NCBI GenBank assembly: GCA_031278595.1
Contig: JAITKE010000039.1
Coordinates: 1-10,355 of the forward strand
Reading direction: 5' to 3'
DNA: 10,355 bases
From: Puniceicoccales bacterium
GTDB lineage: Bacteria; Verrucomicrobiota; Verrucomicrobiia; Opitutales; JAIRLG01
The position numbers and the translations under genes were made by a program. The notes under the pieces are model-generated. The model worked only from the letters and a program-made list of their open reading frames with translations, was not told the origin of the DNA and did not search any database. Positions 6,397-10,355 of the stretch are shown piece after piece (within the stretch, counting starts at the first letter, position 1; the number at the start of each line of letters is the position of its first letter).

Positions 6397-7446
6397 TTAA
6401 GCCACGGTGATGGTCTTTTCCAGATAGACGTCCTGGATGGTGTGGAGAAGCTCGATGCCCTCCTTCAGGGGGCGCTGAAAGGCCTTGCGGCCACAGATGA
6501 GGCCCATGCCTCCGGCCCGCTTGTTGATGATGGCCGTTTCGACGGCCTCGGAAAAATCGTTCTCCCCCGACGCTCCGCCGGAGCTGATCAAGCCCGTGCG
6601 CCCCATATAGCCGTTGGCCACCTGGTAGCGGGTCAGGTCAATGGGATGCTCCGAGGAAAGCTGGCTGTAGACCTTTTCGTGCGTCTTGCCGAACTTGAGC
6701 GCCTTGAATCCGCCGTTGTTGGTCGGCAGCTTCTGCTTCAAAATATCCGCCTGAATCGTCGCTCCGAGGTGGTTCGCCTGGCCGGTCAAATCCGCCGCCG
6801 TGTGGTAGTCCTTGTCCGCCTTGAAGGCGGGATTGCGGAGGTAGCACCAGAGGATCGTGAGGAGGCCGAGCTCATGGGCGAGCTGAAAGGCCTCGCTGGT
6901 CTCCTGAATCTGACGGGTGGACTCTTCCGAGCCGAAATAGATGGTGGCTCCGATGCCGACGGCCCCCATGTCCTGGGCCTGTTCCACCTGGGCGAAATAG
7001 ACCTGGTCGAACTTGTTGGGATAAGTCAGCAGCTCGTTGTGATTCAGCTTCACGATGAAGGGAATTTTATGGGCGTATTTCCGGCTCACGATGCCCAGGA
7101 CCCCCAGGGTGGAGGCGACCGCATTGCAACCGCTCTCTAGGGCGAGGCGCACGATGTTCTCCGGGTCGAAGTAGTCCGGGTTGGACCCAAAGCTCGCTCC
7201 GGCGGAGTGCTCGATCCCCTGATCCACCGGCAGGATGGAGACGTAGCCCGTATGGGCCAGGCGCCCGCTGCCGTAAAGGCGGGCCAGGTTGTTCAGAACA
7301 TTGCAGGAGCGGTCGGAATGCAGCCAGACGCGGTCGATGAAGTCCGGCCCCGGAAGTATCAGAGCCTCTGCGGGAATCGTTTTGCAGCGGTGCTCGATGA
7401 GCTTGTGCGGGTCTCGCTGGATGAAATGCTGGATATGAGCGTTCAT
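6397..7446 (-). CDS. fbaB: Class I fructose-bisphosphate aldolase (FbaB/DhnA type)
   Basis: The product reversibly cleaves fructose 1,6-bisphosphate to glyceraldehyde 3-phosphate and dihydroxyacetone phosphate through a lysine Schiff base, in glycolysis and gluconeogenesis in the cytoplasm. At 349 residues it is collinear from end to end with E. coli FbaB (about 350). Matching blocks include an early LIEHRCKTIP (16-25), GRLAHTGYVSILPVDQGIEHSAGASF (61-86; Asp75), NAVASTLGVLG (108-118), YFGSEES (170-176), TGQANHLGATIQADILKQK (221-239), NPIDL-like HPIDLTRYQ (267-275), SGGASG (289-294, phosphate-binding loop) and INKRAGGMGLICGRKAF (307-323). The Schiff-base lysine is expected in the ADILKQK segment (Lys237 or Lys239). 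No Shine-Dalgarno precedes the ATG. It is probably transcribed alone, since long structured gaps flank it on both sides. Confidence 0.97.
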   Translation of the reverse strand: MNAHIQHFIQRDPHKLIEHRCKTIPAEALILPGPDFIDRVWLHSDRSCNVLNNLARLYGSGRLAHTGYVSILPVDQGIEHSAGASFGSNPDYFDPENIVRLALESGCNAVASTLGVLGIVSRKYAHKIPFIVKLNHNELLTYPNKFDQVYFAQVEQAQDMGAVGIGATIYFGSEESTRQIQETSEAFQLAHELGLLTILWCYLRNPAFKADKDYHTAADLTGQANHLGATIQADILKQKLPTNNGGFKALKFGKTHEKVYSQLSSEHPIDLTRYQVANGYMGRTGLISSGGASGENDFSEAVETAIINKRAGGMGLICGRKAFQRPLKEGIELLHTIQDVYLEKTITVA

Positions 7447-7497
7447 AATGAGCGATTAAGTTGTGGCCATTAGGTGAAATTTCCCGGTCTTGGCAAT

Positions 7498-7552
7498 AGG
7501 CAAATGTGTTACCCGTACAAATGCACTGCCCGTAGGCAAATATGCTACCAGG
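7498..7552. repeat. Three degenerate ~18-nt direct repeats upstream of fbaB
   Basis: Three copies start at 7501 (CAAATGTGTTACCCGT), 7518 (CAAATGCACTGCCCGT) and 7537 (CAAATATGCTACCAGG); the second and third each match the first at 12 of 16 positions. Copies one and three are preceded by AGG. Spacing is 17 and 19 bp. A poorer relic may lie at 7472-7488 (AGGTGAAATTTCCCGGT). The array ends about 50 bp upstream of the aldolase start on the coding side, so it could be a regulator-binding array or the remains of a tandem repeat. It is not a CRISPR array: the units are too short and have no spacers. Confidence 0.55.
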
Positions 7553-7556
7553 GGCG

Positions 7557-7641
7557 CCCGCTGTCCTGGCGGCCTAAAAATTCCCATTTTTAGGCCGCTG
7601 CCCACGGAGTGGGCGATTCCTTCGGAATCCAGGACAGCGGG
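7557..7641. repeat. Three-hairpin cloverleaf element B
   Basis: A 13-bp perfect inverted repeat (7557-7569/7629-7641) encloses three hairpins: 7570-7581/7586-7597 (12 bp, loop TCCC), 7600-7605/7609-7614 (6 bp, loop GGA) and 7615-7620/7624-7629 (6 bp, loop TTC). Unpaired bases at the junction are at most two; one base (7629) is shared between the last hairpin and the outer stem. As in element A, one of the arms carries an A/T block (CGGCCTAAAAAT and its complement). It lies in the 483-bp gene-free gap 7447-7929. Confidence 0.87.
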
Positions 7642-7703
7642 ACGGGGCTCCCGGAGGTTTGTCGGGCCGACGCTTCCGGAGGCTGGGCTCATCGCGCTTC
7701 TGG

Positions 7704-7778
7704 GGGCCCCGGGACGCTCGCTTCGCGAGCAAGCGGCTTTAGCCGCTTAAGCCCTCTCTGAGGGCTGTCCCGGGGCCC
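7704..7778. repeat. Three-hairpin cloverleaf element C
   Basis: A 12-bp perfect inverted repeat (7704-7715/7767-7778) encloses three hairpins: 7716-7721/7725-7730 (6 bp, loop TTC), 7731-7737/7742-7748 (7 bp, loop TTTA) and 7750-7756/7760-7766 (7 bp, loop TCT). Only one junction base (7749) is unpaired. It is the most compact of the four and lies 62 bp from element B. The spacer between them (7642-7703) holds a CCGGAGG direct repeat (7651-7657, 7676-7682) and a short TCGGGCCGA palindrome. An 8-A run separates element C from the neighbouring MITE-like element. Confidence 0.87.
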
Positions 7779-7786
7779 AAAAAAAA

Positions 7787-7933
7787 CTAGAGGGCGTCGT
7801 CCAATCAGGCAGAAAGCCTTTCGGCTTGTTCAACAATTCATCTGATGAGTCATGTCTCCCATGTGTCCTTTTCCCATTCCCGCTTTCCTCTCTTTTCTCT
7901 TTGGTTCATCTTTTATTTGACGGCGCCCTCTAG
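7787..7933. mobile_element. MITE-like element with CTAG/TA flanks at the rnhC stop codon
   Basis: CTAGAGGGCGTCGTC (7787-7801) and GACGGCGCCCTCTAG (7919-7933) form a 15-bp inverted repeat with one mismatch, around 117 bp without a gene. If the flanking TA is a target duplication, the element proper is 141 bp (7790-7930) with 12-bp terminal repeats GAGGGCGYCGTC. Tc1/IS630-family elements duplicate TA and IS630 prefers CTAG, so this fits a non-autonomous IS630-type MITE. Inside are a hairpin AAGCC/GGCTT (7814-7818/7823-7827), a short TTGTTCAACAA palindrome and a pyrimidine-rich tract (about 7866-7918). The right end coincides with the RNase HIII TAG. On the minus strand the left arm is followed by T8 (7786-7779), so the arms could also act as a long-loop terminator for rnhC. 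Confidence 0.55.
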
Positions 7934-8946
7934 CCCTTCCGCCGGCCTGGATTCTGGGTAAGGGAAAAGTATCCCGAGTGAGTATCTGTTGCAGCCACAA
8001 GGGCCTCCTGGGCGGTTTTGAAATGCATCTTCGCGAAGGAGGAGAAGGCTTCAGGGCCGTGGCGGAGGAGCAGTTCCTGGGCCTGGGCCTTGACGGCGGC
8101 CCCGGCCCCGCGCTTCAGTATCATTTTTGCTTCTTGGGACAGATGTTTCATGGAGCGGATGAACTCCGCCCGGGCCAGGATGGAGGCGGCGGCGACAACG
8201 GGATCTTCCTCGGCCCGGGGTTGCATCTTCAACTTGAAGTTCGGGAGGCTGAGCTGGCGCTGGACGAGCGGCTGTCGGGAAAATTGGTCGAGCAGTCCCC
8301 AGCGGGTCTCCGGTCGCCGAGCCCGGGCCTTCTGAAGACACTGGGCATGCATCCAGGCTAAAAGCTGGTTGAGATTGGATTGGAACTGCGGGTAGAGCCG
8401 GTTGTAGGTCGGCGGGACGAGCCGGAGAACCTCGCAGGAGACGTGGGGATTGCGGCGAATTTTTTCCTCCAGGCCGAAGAGGATTCGGTCGCCGGTGATC
8501 TGCTTACTGTCTCGAACCCCGGCCGTAATCCAGGAGCGCACGGCTTCGCCATCGGCGATTACGCAGGCCGAGACTAAAGGGCCGAAAAGGTCGCCCTTGC
8601 CGCTCTCGTCGAGACCGGCGTGGAGCTCAAACCACTCCGGATGCTCGAGTTCCTCATAGCCTCTCCGGGCGGCGCCGAGGATGAAGGGCTCGAGCGTGAA
8701 TTCCACGAACTCGGCGGTTTTTTTCCCCTGCACGAGGAGCTTGCCGCTCTCGTAGAGGACGACGTTGAGGCCGTCGCTCCGAAAAGCCGCCCGGGTGTAG
8801 GCGAGCTCCCGGCTCTCCCAATGCTTCTGCCGGCAGAAGGTTTCGAGCGCCGCTCCCTGCTCCTCCGTCAGCTGTACCGTATAGGAGGACAGCGCCGGTG
8901 CTTCGTTATTTTCGCCATTTTTTACTGAAAATCTTCGGGCGTGCAT
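7930..8946 (-). CDS. rnhC: Ribonuclease HIII
   Basis: The enzyme cuts the RNA strand of RNA-DNA hybrids (R-loops, leftover primers) in the cytoplasm. At 338 residues it has the two-part layout of RNase HIII: an N-terminal TBP-like substrate-binding domain (about 20-95, with the ALRSDGLNVVLYESGKLLVQG-like stretch at 53-74) and a catalytic RNase H domain opening with GLDESGKGDLFGPL (111-124). The DEDE active site reads Asp113, Glu114, Asp220 (LLDQFS) and a Glu at 246 or 247 (AEEDPVVAAASILAR). RDSKQ (145-149) is also a family motif. All catalytic positions are present, so it should be active. No Shine-Dalgarno is seen before the ATG. The TAG stop overlaps the arm of the CTAG-flanked inverted-repeat element; the reading frame is not shortened in any conserved part. 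Confidence 0.95.
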   Translation of the reverse strand: MHARRFSVKNGENNEAPALSSYTVQLTEEQGAALETFCRQKHWESRELAYTRAAFRSDGLNVVLYESGKLLVQGKKTAEFVEFTLEPFILGAARRGYEELEHPEWFELHAGLDESGKGDLFGPLVSACVIADGEAVRSWITAGVRDSKQITGDRILFGLEEKIRRNPHVSCEVLRLVPPTYNRLYPQFQSNLNQLLAWMHAQCLQKARARRPETRWGLLDQFSRQPLVQRQLSLPNFKLKMQPRAEEDPVVAAASILARAEFIRSMKHLSQEAKMILKRGAGAAVKAQAQELLLRHGPEAFSSFAKMHFKTAQEALVAATDTHSGYFSLTQNPGRRKG

Positions 8947-9070
8947 GGGAATGAAGGGGTTGAAGTTTTTCCTTCTAGGAGCTCGAATCCTGTGCCTCTA
9001 GGGCCGAGCGTCGAAGGCTTTTGGGTACAGCGCAGGAAGCTTTCGGACACGATGGGATGAAGGGTTTGAA
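8944..9070. repeat. Imperfect direct repeat in the gap before rnhC
   Basis: CATGGGAATGAAGGGGTTGAA (8944-8964), which includes the rnhC start codon on the opposite strand, recurs as GATGGGATGAAGGGTTTGAA (9051-9070) with one indel and two substitutions. Both are followed within a few bases by a T run and C. The rest of the gene-free gap (8947-9402), apart from the structured element at 9206-9312, shows no tRNA, promoter or convincing gene. Short open frames run through it but have no recognisable protein features. Confidence 0.4.
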
Positions 9071-9205
9071 TTCCGTTTTTCTCTGGACGAAGGCGGAGGT
9101 CTTTCGAGTTCGATGAGAGGAGTGAAGGCGATGAGAGAGAGGCCGGAAATAATGGGGAAAATAGGAAGAATTTCGTTTTGGGGTGCCCTGTCTTGGGGCT
9201 TGACC

Positions 9206-9312
9206 TTTTTTGGGGCTGGCTTTGTCCAAAGGGAGAGGCCAACGTCCTCTCCCTTCGGACGGCCCGCTGCGCGGGCCCGATTTCTTTGAAATCGAAAGCC
9301 AGCCCCCAAAAA
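9206..9312. repeat. Three-hairpin cloverleaf element D with a gapless four-way junction
   Basis: The outer stem pairs 9206-9223 with 9295-9312: 12 perfect bp (GGGGCTGGCTTT) extended by a T/A run with one bulged C. Inside, with no base left over, are 9224-9238/9246-9260 (15 bp with one A-C mismatch, loop of 7), 9261-9267/9271-9277 (7 bp, loop TGC) and 9278-9284/9288-9294 (7 bp, loop TTT). Each stem starts at the base after the previous one ends. The T run is inside the outer stem rather than after it, so the element is not a standard terminator for the foldase gene that ends about 90 bp upstream. Confidence 0.88.
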
Positions 9313-9402
9313 GTCCCCGAATAATCCTTTCTTCCCTTAAGCGTTTGAGCCTTCTCTTCCTAAGCCTTCCTGGTTTTTTCCCCCTAAACGTCTCCGTTGT
9401 GA

Positions 9403-10355
9403 CTACTTTTTTCGTTCCGACTCCTTTTCCGACGCCGGCTGGGGCATGAAGCGCTCGAGGGCATCCACAAAATCTGCATTCTCCAGGTGCTGCGCCATCT
9501 TTTGTTCCAACGAAGTTAGGTTTTTTTGTATCTGCTCCTCGTCGATGGCGGCCGCATCGATCGCTTTGCGGCGCAGCCGGACCCATTCGCAACGCTTGTC
9601 CTGGAGGAGCTCCGGCGAAACTTGGCCCTCCGGCAGGGCCTCTAGAACCTGACGCACGGCTGGCGAAACCTGGGCCTGCAATTCCTTGGGCTTGAGCTGG
9701 GCAAAGCTCTTCGACTCCAGCCCCAGCGCCCGAATTGGGTCTTCGATGGCCTCACTGACTTCCGCTTCGGGCTTTAGCCGGGATAGTTGGATGGATATTT
9801 CCTTACAGTGGGCTTGGAATGCCTCGCGGCGGCGCTCCTGCTGCAGCTCCGTCAAGGCCCTTTCCCGAACACTCTCGAATTCCGATGAGCGCGGCGGAAG
9901 GGTTTCCTGTAGCACGAGGAGGGCAATGGCCCCGTCCTTCGTCTCGATGGGGTCGGAAAAGGGCCGTTCCTCGTCGAGGGTGGCCACGAGGGCCGACAGC
10001 TCGTCCGGAGAGAATCGTTTATCCTCCATCGGCCGACCCGGGATGAAGAGGGGAAGCTCTTTCAGTTTCAACTCAAAGGTTGTGAGGAGAGCGTCGAAGG
10101 CCTCGACATCGGGCCGGAGCTCTTTTTCGTAGAGCTGGTAGGCGAAGTCACTGGCCTTTTGGCTGGCCATCGACCGGGTCTGGGTGCGCTCATAGGCCTC
10201 ACCGATGGCCCGTTTCAGCTCGTCGGATCCCTCTTCCAGGGATTGGAATTCCTCCTTGTGCTCGAGATAGAACTTCTTGAGTGATTCCTTCGTCGCCGCC
10301 GGGATTTGGGACCGGTGGCGCTCGGGATCGAATTCGATGCAGGCCAGGCGATAGG
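9403..10355 (-). CDS. PpiD/SurA-like periplasmic foldase (5' end beyond the window)
   Basis: The frame is open to the right edge, so 316 C-terminal residues are visible and the start, any signal or anchor helix is missing. An ATG at 10170 exists but is internal: the frame before it reads as good protein, including RLACIEFDPERHRSQIP and LKKFYLEHKEEFQ, the 'I.FD......I....LK.FY..H..EF' hinge seen before parvulin domains of PpiD. A helical stretch then leads to an FSPDELSALVATLDE / PIETKDGAIALLVLQ segment resembling the end of a degenerate parvulin domain, followed by a second helical, charged region and a lysine-rich tail. Such proteins fold or chaperone exported outer-membrane proteins in the periplasm. 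The catalytic parvulin histidines are not evident, so it may be a chaperone without isomerase activity. Confidence 0.65.
   Translation of the reverse strand, partial: YRLACIEFDPERHRSQIPAATKESLKKFYLEHKEEFQSLEEGSDELKRAIGEAYERTQTRSMASQKASDFAYQLYEKELRPDVEAFDALLTTFELKLKELPLFIPGRPMEDKRFSPDELSALVATLDEERPFSDPIETKDGAIALLVLQETLPPRSSEFESVRERALTELQQERRREAFQAHCKEISIQLSRLKPEAEVSEAIEDPIRALGLESKSFAQLKPKELQAQVSPAVRQVLEALPEGQVSPELLQDKRCEWVRLRRKAIDAAAIDEEQIQKNLTSLEQKMAQHLENADFVDALERFMPQPASEKESERKK

Noticed and set aside
7498..7552. Possible CRISPR array
   Set aside because: The repeats are 16-18 nt, degenerate and directly adjacent, with no spacers and no cas genes nearby.
7456..7692. A 78-codon minus-strand frame across element B and the direct repeats
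   Set aside because: Its peptide simply reflects translation of the hairpins and repeats, with no start signal or known domain.
8970..9001. tRNA-like T-arm (AGGA TTCGAGC TCCT on the minus strand)
   Set aside because: The loop is tRNA-like, but no matching acceptor, D-arm or anticodon arm can be found in the preceding ~90 bases.
8922..9242. A 106-codon minus-strand frame overlapping the rnhC start
   Set aside because: It is Ser/Pro-rich without family motifs, runs through part of the structured element and overlaps a well-supported gene start.

Overview
All seven phage genes and all three housekeeping genes in this 10.4-kb window lie on the minus strand, so reading order runs from the right edge to the left. 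The DNA is GC-rich and most starts lack a clear Shine-Dalgarno. An archaeal-type class I fructose-bisphosphate aldolase, an RNase HIII with an N-terminal substrate-binding domain and a PpiD/SurA-like foldase together would fit a Verrucomicrobiota-type (PVC) bacterium. That is inference from gene content, not a proven placement.

Right part (6.4-10.36 kb), housekeeping genes: a PpiD/SurA-like periplasmic foldase (N-terminus beyond the window), RNase HIII (rnhC) and class I aldolase (fbaB). They are separated by unusually long gaps of about 450-480 bp that contain no credible genes but are dense in structured DNA.

Left part (0.1-6.0 kb), a compact phage head-and-packaging module in phage Mu order: small membrane protein, possible small terminase subunit, Mu gp28-type large terminase, Mu gp29-type portal (DUF935), Mu gpI-type protease/scaffold, DUF2190-like decoration protein and major capsid protein. 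Gaps of 4 to 25 bp suggest one operon, driven by a candidate promoter at 6021-6045 that carries a perfect-arm palindrome. No integrase, transposase, lysis or early-regulation genes are visible. The Mu F-type (gp30) minor head gene normally found between portal and protease is absent. The tail side lies beyond the left edge.

The most unusual content is in the gaps. Four intergenic elements (6179-6288, 7557-7641, 7704-7778, 9206-9312) share one architecture: a 12-18 bp outer inverted repeat enclosing exactly three consecutive hairpins, mostly with 3-4 nt loops. In 9206-9312 no base is left unpaired at the junction. The stems differ in sequence between copies, so the fold rather than the sequence is what recurs. 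A weaker candidate lies just past the capsid gene (4-105). A separate 147-bp inverted-repeat element flanked by CTAG (7787-7933) sits exactly on the RNase HIII stop codon and looks like a Tc1/IS630-type MITE. Three degenerate ~18-nt direct repeats precede fbaB.
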